Source: Anisus vortex
Taxonomy: Eukaryota; Mollusca; Gastropoda; Planorbidae
Reading direction: 5' to 3'
Length of the DNA: 64,000 nucleotides
NCBI GenBank assembly: GCA_949126835.1
Contig: OX421502.1
Span: 32,531,227-32,595,226, forward strand
Shown here: positions 12,701 to 21,729 of the stretch, piece after piece
Numbering within the stretch: the stretch's first letter is position 1
Layout of the letters: each line of letters begins with the position of its first letter
The notes under the pieces: model-generated
Database searches by the model: none
Seen by the model: the letters and a program-made list of their open reading frames with translations, nothing else
What the model was told of the DNA's origin: nothing
Program-made: the position numbers and the translations under genes

Positions 12701-13542
12701 ATTAGTCAATCAATTTGAAAGTCTTGCCTTTAAAAAGAAAACTCCTCATTGAGTGCTTCGATGTACTTCTGAAAAGGCCCACGATCTATCTTAATATATT
12801 CTTTAACATAGGGACGTACAAGTAGTTAAATATTTTTTTATTGATTTTAAGGCCTATGTCTAGTTTAAATCCAAATCCATTACAGTGTTCCTTGTAAATG
12901 TAAATTTAACTGATTGAAATGTGTCGCTATGTCATTCAGAAACATCGGCTTCAACGGTCAGTTTTCCTCATTCAGAACCGGAAAATGTTTTTTTTATCAA
13001 TGAAAAAAAATCTTTTGGAGGTCTCTCACGTTCCATTGAAAATCGATCTGCGTGTCAAGTGTGGCACGCGTGCCTAAGGTTGCCGACCCCTAGCGTTGGC
13101 TATGTTTTTAATATCACAATCTAAATGACTAAACTATTTGTACCCAATCATACTAGATCTATTTATAACTGACGATATGTCAAAATAAACACAAGTTATC
13201 GAAAGTTCTATGATAAATGACTTTAAAAAAAAATCAAAATAGTAACCAGAGCTGAATAAATTGTTGACATTCAATACATCACAGATATTGATGGTAGAAA
13301 GAAAAGAAAAAGGTAAAACCATCAAAATGTACAATGTGTATTAAATTAGATTTATAATAATACGTTTTAATGGAAACTAAAAGATAAAGACTTACAAAAA
13401 CTTTCCCTTTGGTGTCATTACATGTTAGTTCATGGTCAACGTCTAAATAGCTGATCTCACTCCAAGACTGGAAGTCCTCAGCCGTAACACTAGCCAACAG
13501 CAGTAAAGGGAGAGAAGAGATTAAACGTTCGAGCCACATCAT
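3789..13542 (-). CDS. Single-Ig-domain type I membrane protein, 3 coding exons
   Basis: Exons on the minus strand are 13542-13396, 5568-5323 and 4061-3789; every junction is phase 0, giving about 221 residues. Exon 1 encodes a signal peptide (MMWLERLISSLPLLLLASVTA) and the first Ig cysteine (ELTCND). Exon 2 encodes the rest of one V-like Ig domain: tryptophan in QLKWSR, then the D/G-x-Y-x-C block as QAGVYFCNVF, with several N-glycosylation sequons (NMS, NVT, NSS). Exon 3 gives a short hydrophobic segment (VAAGCVMFPIIGVGLL) and a charged tail of about 70 residues ending NTHL, a possible class I PDZ ligand. Donors are GTAAGT and GTAGGT. The exon 3 acceptor used here has a poor pyrimidine tract. 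A much better acceptor 27 nt upstream (exon start 4088) keeps the phase but brings an in-frame TAG at 4064-4062. The 7.8 kb first intron is full of transposons. The family was not recognised; cell-surface recognition or adhesion is a guess from architecture. Confidence 0.68.
4200..4420 (+). mobile_element. LINE 3'-end fragment (family with 'TVRIPYART' C-terminus)
   Basis: It is collinear with 19680-19880 (plus) and 40170-40420 (minus): 'ccttatgcgag', 'gcatggaatgggttg', 'taacttaacatcgtttaaaac', then a tail 'ctgtaatgtataggataagatt'. The coding content is decayed. Confidence 0.6.
4425..4592 (-). mobile_element. tRNA-derived SINE, family A, internally deleted
   Basis: The reverse complement gives the box B (GGGTTCGAATCC-like) near 4530 and the 3' body 'ggtgaactctgcttcacaga'. 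The middle section present in full copies is missing. Confidence 0.75.
4779..4807. repeat. C-homopolymer tract
   Basis: A poly-C run of over 20 bases with two T interruptions near its left side, just beside the tRNA-like SINE at 4830-4965. Confidence 0.9.
4830..4965 (-). mobile_element. tRNA-like SINE, family B
   Basis: The reverse complement reads like a tRNA with A box (GGTTGGTCCTGCGGTTAG), anticodon-arm region (ACCGGACTGTCA) and degenerate B box (AGGGTTCTAGTCC). The same layout occurs at 18352-18430 on the plus strand. It is distinct from family A. Confidence 0.55.
5098..5280 (+). mobile_element. tRNA-derived SINE, family A
   Basis: Box B GGTTCGAATCCTGG at 5111, then a shortened body with 'agtaaaggcggct' and the tail 'atcaatttggcccgaagg'. 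It abuts the 3' side of the Ig exon's intron at 5281-5322. Confidence 0.8.
5742..5997 (-). mobile_element. tRNA-derived SINE, family A, near full length
   Basis: The reverse complement runs from a tRNA-like head (with GGTTCGAATCCTGG) through 'gtctacccagctct' to the 'caatttggtccgaaggg' tail. It lies in intron 1 of the Ig gene and is one of the most complete members here. Confidence 0.85.
6590..6772 (-). mobile_element. LINE 3' UTR end, separated from its body by an hAT insertion
   Basis: The reverse complement holds the typical snail LINE tail 'gctctgagcttacagtatg ... gcgctatacacatgtcatc'. It is the downstream continuation of the 7918-10158 LINE across the hAT element at 6781-7909. A similar tail is at 43405-43480. 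Confidence 0.6.
6781..7909 (-). mobile_element. Defective hAT transposon (GTF2IRD2/ZBED-type transposase relic) with perfect 8-bp target duplication
   Basis: Terminal inverted repeats are CAGGCGTGTCAAAC at 6781 and GTTTGACATACCTG ending at 7909; 12 of 14 bases pair. They are flanked by CTCTAAAG at 6773-6780 and 7910-7917, the 8-bp duplication expected of hAT. Minus-strand remnants (7090-7460) match the longer relic at 23285-24560, e.g. the INTER-cysteine-free C-terminal stretch RLTDEHLSSLMKV and the segment NTVAGRIDEM. Frames are broken and part of the interior is deleted compared with the second copy. Confidence 0.85.
7918..10158 (-). pseudogene. CR1/L2/Jockey-like LINE: endonuclease end plus reverse transcriptase, frameshifted
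   Basis: On the minus strand, 10158-9625 encodes the end of an APE-type endonuclease (TIDSLVT; GLSDHFLV) and linker. Segment 9628-9422 continues in another frame, 9361-9167 holds the RT start (KTSCDLDPIPCSILI), 9080-8790 holds SAYKKCHNTETALV and LDLSAAFDTLDHEIL, and 8902-7922 holds the FYADDSQLH catalytic box and the C-terminal DYCNALLIGLP..RIQNSAARLV block. At least three frame changes make it non-functional. It sits in intron 1 of the Ig gene, and its 3' UTR is cut by the hAT at 6781-7909. Clade assignment within the non-LTR elements is uncertain. Confidence 0.85.
10159..10635. other. AT-rich non-coding spacer
   Basis: No gene or clear repeat. Near 10439 there is a short CCGG-bearing segment ('ctagccggtatgtgcccggtcctccgaaccgg', described here by its start) that anticipates the minisatellite and is loosely echoed after the array at 10950. 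Confidence 0.4.
10638..10925. repeat. 19-bp minisatellite, about 15 units
   Basis: The unit is CCGGTAATATAAACATTGC with variants (tccgg, cacgg, atttaaac). It is head-to-tail with no unique spacers, so it is a tandem repeat rather than a CRISPR. It lies in intron 1 of the Ig gene. Confidence 0.92.
11400..12370. other. AT-rich repeat-derived stretch
   Basis: Segment 11450-11540 is related to 600-690 ('taatctcagcgtatcc', 'gaaaaactataaaaagttg'). Segment 11690-11730 is a degenerate (CATA)n tract. The remainder shows no coding signal. Confidence 0.4.
12380..12990 (-). pseudogene. hAT transposase C-terminal relic
   Basis: Minus-strand reading, with several stops and frame changes, gives FLNDIATHFNQLNLHLQG, IKIDRGPFQKYIEALNEEF and FGSTYTCDQILSYMK, then THLTTRN. 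This is the usual hAT order: LQG block, helical region, FGSTYxCE dimerisation block, L(T/S)DEHL. The N-terminal half is missing before the element end at 13096. Confidence 0.7.
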
Positions 13543-13989
13543 TTTATGGGTTACGTCTCTTTCCTAGCGCTTCCAAATAATTCGTTTCGTTTCTGAAATT
13601 TAAATGTGAGTTTTGATATAAATTTATTTATATACACGCATACACGTGATATATTGTTTAAGGCACTGTACGTACTGTTATATCAACATTTGGCCACTGA
13701 TTACCAATAATCTCTAACTTGTATTCTTAATGAAATATCACGATAACCAAAAATATCTTCGGGAGCGCGACATTATTAAATATAATATAGGATAACGATC
13801 ATAGGTATTCCATTGCATAGTTCTGTTTTCAGGATTTTATTGAAAGAGTGAGGGACAGAGAGGCTGTGTGTGAGTTAGAGCGAGAGAAGTAGAGAGGCGT
13901 GAAGGGGTTAGAGGCGCTTTCATGCAACTATTAGACCAATACATATAAACAAATATAAACTAATAGAAGTTTTAGGCTTTCGAAAATAA

Positions 13990-14375
13990 ATGCATGAGAA
14001 AAATATTTCGAATCTCCTACGTAGAACACATGACTAATGCGTATGATGTGGGACAGAATATTCGCAACCGCAGTCCCTCAAGAAAACATTATGATAAAAA
14101 TGAGATGGCGCAAACTGATATGGTTTGATCATGTGTTGCGTCACAATAGCTTGTCAAAAACATTCCTCCAGGTCACGATAGAAGGTGGACGTCGGAGAGG
14201 CCGTCAGTGGAGATGCTGGTTCGACCATCTAAAGTATTGGACATGACTGCAGTTGACTCAACTATTGACAACCGCTCAATATAGGCAAAAGTTAAGAAAG
14301 TTGACTTCTGCGGTGTCCATTCGCTCCCCCCAACGACTACAACGGTCATAAGATTGATGATGATGACGATGAAGT
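13990..14375 (+). pseudogene. LINE reverse transcriptase C-terminus with (GAT)n tail
   Basis: Plus-strand 14037-14246 encodes KMRWRKLIWFDHVLRHNSLSKT, followed by VTIEGGRRRGRQWRCWFDHLK, the C-terminal 'K.RWFGHV.R..L.KT..QGT..GGRRRGRQ...W.D.I..WT' signature of a snail LINE. It ends in an imperfect (TGATGA)n at about 14353-14370. Related fragments are at 44995-45315 and 63635-63755. Confidence 0.7.
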
Positions 14376-14399
14376 AAGTCAAAAGCTAGTAATTAATTA

Positions 14400-15160
14400 T
14401 GCCAATATTTCTGGTCATGCTAAATGGAGTCTAACGAGTTGTATTATAGTCTAGCAACAGTCTTTACTCCAATGACCACGGTAATAGCTATCAAATCAAT
14501 TATACACGCCAAGAAAGTTCACACAACTCAAAGAGACAAGCATAGACTTGATATCACGCCTATACCTTAGATCTATCTAAGTGTTTATGAATTATTGAAG
14601 GTATACATATTTAGACCATCATACAAGCGAAGGTTCTATAATGATTGGTAATGAAATACCTTTATATAGCTTACGTTTGTACTAGTTTTTAAGGCGTAAT
14701 ATAATTTAGAACCTCCAGAATCCGAAGGCATAAAATTTCATGTCTTCGTAACATTAACTCACGCACTCCAGTGTTGACTAAACTATATATTGTTTCCTTT
14801 TTTAAATACTTTATCCTCAGACTTTTCTGACCAAAGGCCACCGGTAAGAGTTAAGGACTTTTTAATCAGCACACAATACAAGAAAATCGTATGGCTAGAA
14901 CAATAGAAAATCGCTAGGTGGCCTTTATTTGTTTGAGGTCTTGCAATAAACAATAATCCACTATATTCCGCCTAAATATTACTGACTAATTCGAAAAATG
15001 TCTTTGGCTAAAGAGATATAAGTTATTTTCTAAGTTGAAATATATTGAAGTACTCTTTCACTTTCTCGATAATTATTGAAATATTCTCTCATTGAATAAG
15101 AACCACCGGTAGATGATTTTTCTCTAAATTCAAACAGGCTTAAACTTTCCCTTGGAACAT
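14400..15160. other. Non-coding spacer
   Basis: No gene, RNA or obvious repeat seen. Confidence 0.35.
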
Positions 15161-15163
15161 GTA

Positions 15164-15446
15164 AGTAAGTAAGGTGGCCAATTCTATCGAACCTATTTGA
15201 ACTATGGGGCAGGTGATGTAGCGTTCACCAGTGTCTTTGGCCACGTCATACTGGGAGATTGTGTGGCCAGCAAAATGCTCAGCCGCCTTTACATTACCCC
15301 AACTAAAAGTCAGGTACCCATCCGAACTGGGTGAACTCAGGGACACCCTCCAGACTCTGGCACAAATACTGGCCTTACCCAGGATTCGAACCCAGGACCG
15401 TCGGTACGCCAGACGAACGCGCTGCCACACTTGGTCACCATACCCC
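15164..15446 (-). mobile_element. tRNA-derived SINE, family A, full length
   Basis: The reverse complement includes the tRNA-like head with GGTTCGAATCCTGGGT, the 'gggtgtccctgagttcaccc' middle and the 'gaacgctacatcacctg' region. A poly-C run borders the head at 15446. Confidence 0.85.
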
Positions 15447-15571
15447 CCCCCCTTTGAACAGGTATCGTTTACTTTTTCCTCTGGTCAGTCAGGTATACGT
15501 ACATCTTTTGTCACGTTGTACTGTTCGAGTTTGTAGATTTTATGTATTTCAACCACAGATGTAAAAGTTTG

Positions 15572-16985
15572 CAAGTAATGAAGCAAGCCTAGTAAAAAAG
15601 AAAGAAAAATCGATTTAAAGAATAAAGAAGCTGTGCATGTTATCTTATCAATAGCAACAACAACAAAAAAGTATGTATACTGATTACTTAACTGAAAAAT
15701 AACTGAAAAATATATATTGATTACATATTGACAACAAAATATCTAAATGAGTAAATGAGTGACTGACTTTTGTCATGAAAGAGTATTGATTTAATCGAAG
15801 TAGCCGTGTCGAAAGATCGTGCTTAATGTTTGACAAAACCACAGAAGTTTCAATGCTCAAATAGTACAATTGGCTCTCTTGTCTGATTTGGCTTTTAGTG
15901 TAGGTTTGTGTTGGATGGAAGGGGTATGGGTGGGAGTTCTTCTCATAAGTACAATAGTAATGAAACACTGCTTACATTCATTAGAATTTTTTTTTACCAA
16001 AATGCAGAATGGGAAAAGACTCCGTAATAAGTCTAATTGTGATTTGATCTTTTAACTAGACATAGAGCAAAGTCAATTACATAAAGGTGAAACAAATCTA
16101 TTGTTTGGAAAAGTAAATGAAATAAAACTCAATAAGAGGACGGCCATCAGCCAGTCTAGCAATAAGGCCTCGTTTGTTTAAGTAGCTTAGGTCTTTCAAC
16201 GAAACGGTATGTTTCTAAACCACTTTATCCTTACTTTAAAAAAATATATTTATTTAAATAATGCACAATGTGAAGTGTTATCTTCACTTACTTCAAATCA
16301 TAAAAAATATAAGAATACAAACAACTTTTATTGTTGTAATATAAAGTAATAATAACCCAGTTCCAAAGGACAGTAAACATGACCTCACCATTTACCTATT
16401 TTAGTAAGGTTTTGTTGTTTTGAATGAAATCTTTTCTTGCAGGTATTTCAACAAATATTTATGATGGTATGACATATGTCCTCAATGACAGCACAGTTTT
16501 TTTTATCTGCTTGTAAACAACAACTTGAAACACCACTTTTAAGAGGTTAGTTCATCCATTTTAGTTCCTCCCCTCCCCTTATCTAAAATTGTTAGGTAAA
16601 GAAGATATGTGTAGTTGTTTTTTTTTGTATATGTGTGGCTATTAGCAATTGATCAATGAAAGCGTTTTAAACTCATTCAAACACATTAAATGGCTTGATT
16701 ATAAAAACTGTGGATTATTGATAAGATATGTTTTCTCGATAAAAATAGACTTTTGATAATAAAAATAGGGCTATTGATAATTGTTTGTTATTTTCTTTTA
16801 TACAATATTTTAGAATATACGATACAATTAACACATTTGTGTGTGGAAATATGAGGCTGAACAAGCTCATTGAGCCTGATTCAAATATAATTACAATCTG
16901 GTTAAAGTTTTACTTGATAAATCTCAATAAAATTCACAGAGTTAGCTAGGCAAGTTTGTTTTTCTCTTTCCCCATCATAAAATGT
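15572..16985. other. AT-rich non-coding spacer
   Basis: Nothing beyond homopolymer runs and A/T-rich low-complexity sequence. Open frames here are short and compositionally unlike the real exons. Confidence 0.4.
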
Positions 16986-16997
16986 ATACTCTAATAC

Positions 16998-17906
16998 TAG
17001 GGATGTTAAACGAAAACCGGAATACCGGATTCCGGTGTTGAAACTGAAAATCGATTTTGATTTTCAAAACCGGATTTCGGTTTTTTGGTTGGAAGGTAAT
17101 CATTACTTTAAGTTTAAGAAGCACACCTTTTTTTTCGGTTCTGATGGGAAAAAAAAGTTGGATTCGCACAAAACAATACTTGAAATGCCTTGCGCTAACA
17201 CTAATTAGTCAAGTTAGATATTGTGTTTCTTTTTTCTCCAAATACCAAATATGGCTTGCGATAAAAACAACATCAAACCAACTTTAAAGTTACAGTTACA
17301 ATTAACAAGATTTGTTTTCTTGTCGGCTCATACTCTTTGATGACGCTACACCATCGTCTCTCGAGTCGGACGGATGCCGACGACGACGACGGACTCTTGA
17401 TGTACGCAATGGAGAGACGCAAACTAGTTTTGTCCTGTGACCCTGAACAATTCTGCTAGAAACCGCGTCTGTGCTTTATTATGAACGGCACTATGAAATA
17501 AATACACATTCTTTTTATTGGTGCCACGCGATCATTTTCATCAATACATTATTTACAAATCTAAGTCAACGGTGTACACATTTTCTTTATCACCATTGAA
17601 AGCTATAATTTATAATCGGTTTTAATCAATTAGCCCAGATTTTATTTTTGTTCTAAAGAATGTTATGGTAAAGTGTAAAAATCATAATGTATTCACACAA
17701 ATCAACCTCTTGAATGCCCTGCAAACACTAGTTAAGTTTGATCTATTTTTCAAATATTCCTACAAAGCACATTTGGCTTTTCCGACTTGTGACTTGTGAC
17801 ATTGCGCGAGCGTGGGGGGGGGGGGGGACCGAAATCCGGTTTTAAACCGGTTTTATAGTTCCGAAAACCGGTTTTGAGAAGAAAAAAAACGGTTTTAACA
17901 TCCCTA
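16998..17906. mobile_element. Non-autonomous hAT element with CCGG-rich subterminal repeats, perfect 8-bp target duplication
   Basis: Ends are TAGGGATGTTAAA at 16998 and its inverse finishing at 17906. TCTAATAC flanks both sides (16990-16997 and 17907-17914). Many ACCGG/CCGGTTTT motifs crowd both subterminal zones (17015-17090 and 17830-17895), as hAT transposase-binding arrays do. The interior has no intact transposase. A poly-G run is at 17814-17828. Confidence 0.85.
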
Positions 17907-17914
17907 TCTAATAC

Positions 17915-18350
17915 TATTTCTCATGTGTCGCCAAAGCCGACTCGTATAGTTAGTTTACGTCTACTGGATGGAGGATTGGATAATACCAAAGGACTCGCTA
18001 TACGCAGAACTTGCCGATGGCAAAACGTTTACAGGTTGTCCGCTGTAGAGATTTAAAGACATCTGCAATAGTGACCCTCATTGCTACCAGACTTGAACTC
18101 TACTTCTCGACGAGAATGCGAACCGAGATTACTCTCTTAGGGCCCGGAGAACGAATTTCGCTGGATCACGCAACTGTGATACACTCCCATATAGGGTCGG
18201 CGCAAACGGTTGGCCGTCCCCTTCCACTCTGAACTCATGCATAGCTGAGCACTCTGCAAGCTCGTGATCGACCGTCTCCTGCAGTTTTTACACCGCGAAT
18301 CCGCTTGGGGCCTAAGCCTGCTAAAGTAGGCCCCTATTGGACAATGCCCA
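17915..18350. repeat. GC-richer unclassified segment
   Basis: Base composition is clearly above the surroundings. It has short open frames but no recognisable protein, and it leads directly into the tRNA-like SINE at 18352. It could be the upstream part of a composite retroposon; no second copy in this window allows a test. Confidence 0.3.
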
Positions 18351-18351
18351 G

Positions 18352-18545
18352 TGAAGCCCGCTGGTCCAGCGGTTAAATCACCGGACTGTCAACCAAAAAC
18401 CAACTGACAGGTCGCGGGTTCTAGCTCTGGATCCCTGTCGCCCTGCAGGAGTTTTGGGCCTAGTGGACGTAATAATCTTCTATCTAGAAGGAACGTCTGT
18501 AAACTTATAAGACCAATGATAGTTCTTGGATCAAACTTACATTAT
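18352..18545 (+). mobile_element. tRNA(Asp)-like SINE, family B, with LINE-derived tail
   Basis: It starts GCCCGCTGGTCCAGCGGTTA (A-box region), then ACCGGACTGTCA around a GTC-type anticodon loop with an insertion, then a degenerate B box GCGGGTTCTAGCTC. The 3' part 'ataatcttctatctagaagg' and 'cgtctgtaaacttataagacc' matches the 3' ends of the LINE fragments at 4200, 19633 and 40170, so the SINE probably shares its tail with that LINE. Confidence 0.6.
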
Positions 18546-18737
18546 TAAATCATGTTTCAATAAAGGCAATAAAGACTGACAAAATACACAATATAAATTG
18601 TATAAATGCGTTTTTTTTGGTAGCATTGGTAGCCTATCTTTAAATATTTGCATAATTATAATGACATATTTATAAACAAGGGACTATTTATAATATTTGC
18701 CTATTTATAATGACAAATTTATAAACATGGGCATATT

Positions 18738-18830
18738 TATAGTTTATTTATTTATTTATTGAGGCATTTTTATATAGCGCTTACCTTACAGCTCTAAGCG
18801 CTTTACAATTTTACTAAAATTATAAACTAT
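18738..18830 (-). mobile_element. LINE 3' end with (AAATA)n tail
   Basis: The reverse complement reads 'aattgtaaagcgcttagagctg ... gcgctatataaaaatgcctc', then (AATA)n. It is a 3' terminus of the snail non-LTR type. Confidence 0.55.
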
Positions 18831-19222
18831 TTAAGCTACTAAAATAAATAGACAATAGCTACATCATTAAATGGCTATAAAGATAATAGCTACAGCAATA
18901 AAATTGATTTTAAAAAATAGGTGCAACATTAAAAGTGACAAAAACGATAATTACAATATTTAAAAACAAAGACACATTAGCACATACTGGTAATAATACA
19001 AAGGAAGCATAAAAACAAACCAAGACCAGGAACGAGGCATCACAGGTCATAATCTTTGACCATAAACAGCAACAAACTATTTATAAACCTTTTTAAAGTT
19101 TTTTTTTTAAGTTTTTTTTTTAGTAATCAAAATACAAAGATGATTTGTTAAATCTAATAGTAAAAAAATTTAATATTATTAGAAATCAGAGTTTTTTATA
19201 ATTTTTTTTTATATAGTCTACT

Positions 19223-19431
19223 TAGGGGTCAGCAACATACGACAGGCGTGCCAGACTTGGCACGCAGAGCGATTTTTTCAATGGCTCGCGAAACACCCTA
19301 GAAAGCAATAATTCATGTCTCTTCTACAAAAGATTGAGTGCTTGAGCAGGGTGACTTTTAGGTTGTTGGCACGCTGAATGAATTAGAAATCCTACTTTGG
19401 CACTCTATTATCAAAAGGTTGCCGACCCCTG
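19223..19431. mobile_element. Compact hAT MITE
   Basis: Ends are TAGGGGTCAGCAAC (left) and AAAAGGTTGCCGACCCCTG (right). The flanks gtctactt/gcctacat agree at 6 of 8 bases. Both subterminal regions mention 'ggcacgc' and 'gtgcc' motifs. Its left and right ends are homologous to those at 13096 and 6471 respectively. Confidence 0.65.
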
Positions 19432-19559
19432 GCCTACATAAACCGAATGGACTGTTCATCCCTGTCAACTTGTAAAGTGAACGTGCATCATAACAAAAAC
19501 AATCTTTGGAATGAAGAAAATCTGTCGCATTAGTCAAATCACTAAACCTAGAAACACTA

Positions 19560-19890
19560 GAGGACAGAAGGGCAAAGAGTAAAGTAGTAATAATACATAA
19601 GGAATTAAACTCTAATTAAGAAATACAACCCAATGACAACCTCTTGCAATGCTCAGAAAAACATAAAAGACAAAAACACTGTCCGTATCCCTTATGCGAG
19701 AACCTATGTATATAAGTACTCTTTCTTACCGAGTGGCGTTCGGGCATGGAATGGGTTGCCTGAACAAACCAGGAAAACCAGTAACTTTAAATCATTTAAA
19801 ACATTAATAAAATTGCAAGACTAGACTAGACAATAATCTTCTCTATAGAAGGAGCGTCTGTAATGTATAAGATAAGATTTATCGATAGGA
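19560..19890 (+). pseudogene. LINE ORF2 C-terminal fragment
   Basis: Positions 19633-19824 encode NTVRIPYARTYVYKYSFLPS, then GVRAWNGLPEQTR..FKSFKTLIK, the C-terminal block of a non-LTR retrotransposon. The 3' tail 'ggagcgtctgtaatgtataag' follows. Related copies are at 4200, 40170 (minus) and 56340. Confidence 0.7.
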
Positions 19891-20099
19891 TAAATCTAAT
19901 TCATTAGTTAATTCAGAGTCAATAATAGGATTTTTGTCAATGAACATCGAATTATTCATTTAAATTTTAATAAAAAGAATTCAATTCTTGCACACACACA
20001 CACAAAAAGAATCATGTATTCATTTGCAGTATTATTATTTTAAAGAAACAGGAATAAAGACTTTTTACTATATCCTAGTTGAAGCAACGTAGTTATGAT

Positions 20100-20275
20100 A
20101 TTTTACGCACGTGGACGAATTATAAAAATGGCGTCCCCTCCCCCCATATCACCGTTCAAGCACAATTTTTCCAAATGTAAAGTTGTGGGCCTCATTTCTG
20201 GCGCCCCATTTACCTTGGCGCCTAGGGGGGGCATATGTTCCCTCTCTGCCCCCATTTAGCTACGCCTCAGTCTTG
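20100..20275. repeat. G/C-run bearing repeat fragment
   Basis: Contains 'gcgtcccctcccccc' and 'gcgcctagggggggcatatg', ending 'cccatttagctacgcctcag'. This is the same end type as at 3720 and 28480. Non-coding. Confidence 0.4.
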
Positions 20276-20284
20276 ATGATAGTG

Positions 20285-20575
20285 TTGTCAGATGTCCGGA
20301 TTTTGTATCGGAAAGTTCGGGATTTCAGCAAACTGTCCGGTATAAAAAAAGGTACCCCCCCCACACACACACACACACTAAAAACAAAAACGGACAAGTA
20401 TATTTGTTTATATCAATGTAGGGTCTTCCCACAATTAAATAGGCGGGAATGCGGGATACCCGGAAGGGATGGCCTACGCTGTTTTCCGATAGGCAAAATA
20501 CTCGGAACAAGATGATTGAGTGGGCGTTCGGTATTGTCTGAAAAAGTTATCTAACAACTCTTATACCTGTTTATA
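20285..20575. mobile_element. Possible hAT end fragment
   Basis: Begins AGTGTTGTCAGATGTCCGGA, similar to the inverse of the hAT end at 38335-38355 (CTAGGGTTGCCAGATAC). It is followed by repeated GTCCGG/CCCGG motifs. The other end was not located. Confidence 0.35.
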
Positions 20576-20715
20576 GATAAAGGGTTGTGTGTAATCGCTT
20601 TAAGTATAGAACTCTATGTCTGCAATGAGCCATGCAATGAGCCATCAAGTAGGTGTGGCCTTAAAACGGGTAAAGGTGGCTTTAGGCTCCTAATTTTTTT
20701 TTCATTTTGTATGAA

Positions 20716-20735
20716 TACGCATATATATATATATA

Positions 20736-20817
<82 letters not shown>

Positions 20818-20845
20818 CCTATATATATATATAATTTCGCAATTT
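20716..20845. repeat. Compound (AT)n-(CT)n-(AT)n microsatellite
   Basis: Runs of TA, then about 20 CT repeats, then about 20 TA repeats. The long open frames across it are artefacts. Confidence 0.95.
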
Positions 20846-21547
20846 CCAAAGGCAACACAAGCATACTTTTATTTATTTTTAGAATTAGTACAAAGTACAG
20901 TGTCACATATTGTCTACTGTCTGAGCAATTAAACGCAGACACACGTACAGACACCCTCACACACATACACACACGTCGAGACTCTAAAAAATATCATAAT
21001 GAAGAAGTAACTATAATAATTGTCTCTACATGGGGACTCATTGGGGGCTTTAGCATAAACACTAAATGGGGACGGGAGGGGGTAGGAGTATGAATGTAAT
21101 TTAAAGGCCTATCTTTTTTTCTTTTGTGTGTTGTGGACAACATTTGAAGAGATGGTAAGATTGGGGATTGAGGGCTGTGAATTACATACAAATATGCAAT
21201 ATTCACGCAAATGTAACCAAAATACAGGGTTTAATTTTTTAATTGTGTTTTTTCGAGATGAAGTTCTTTAACTATTCACTAAAATAAGTAACTTTTTCAG
21301 ATAATGAAATGAATGTTATTTGATCACAAACTGTTAATCTTATTGCTTTTTTAAAATCAGCGTAGAGCACAATAACATACTATTCTTCTTATTCATATTA
21401 TTGTGGAGACCCCGTTAGGATCGAGGAAAACGTCAGCAATTTAACTAATTTAACTACGGTACATATACAATTTTTAAACATCAAAAGAAGAATTATAAAC
21501 AAATGACAGAGTTTCACTTGAGGTATTTAGTCTGTAATATATGGTAT

Positions 21548-21729
21548 AACAAGAAAACCATAAAAACGAAGTTTTTATTATACTCCCTTTATTTGCAAAC
21601 TAAGTTTACCATCATGTAATTAAATAATTGATTGACTACTGCAAATGAAAGTTTAATGAAAAGTACAGAAAAAATATCTGTGTCGCAAATCTCAAAAATA
21701 TCTCCTTACTCCGTATGAATTGTTCTAAA
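21548..21729. repeat. Interspersed repeat, copy 2 (see 428-603)
   Basis: Near-identical to 428-603, with an extra 'gtttaatgaaaa' and a missing 'agccta'. Both copies are in the same orientation. Confidence 0.7.

Larger units (their letters stand above)
6471..13096 (-). mobile_element. Possible large hAT element whose ends are 6.6 kb apart because of nested insertions
   Basis: The left end is CAGTGGTCGGCAACC at 6471. The right end is GGTTGCCGACCCCTA, finishing at 13096. The two ends correspond to opposite ends of the compact element at 19223-19431, in the right orientation to be partners. Minus-strand sequence at 12380-12990 still reads as hAT transposase C-terminus (FLNDIATHFNQLNLHLQG; FGSTYTCDQILSYMK). 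The flanking 8-mers (gtgtagac / gcgttggc) agree at only 5 of 8 positions. Between the ends lie a LINE, another hAT and a minisatellite. Two independent element ends are the alternative. Confidence 0.35.

Noticed and set aside
20585..20972. Long open frames on both strands
   Set aside because: They are produced by the (CT)n/(AT)n microsatellite and encode only SL/YI or RE repeats.
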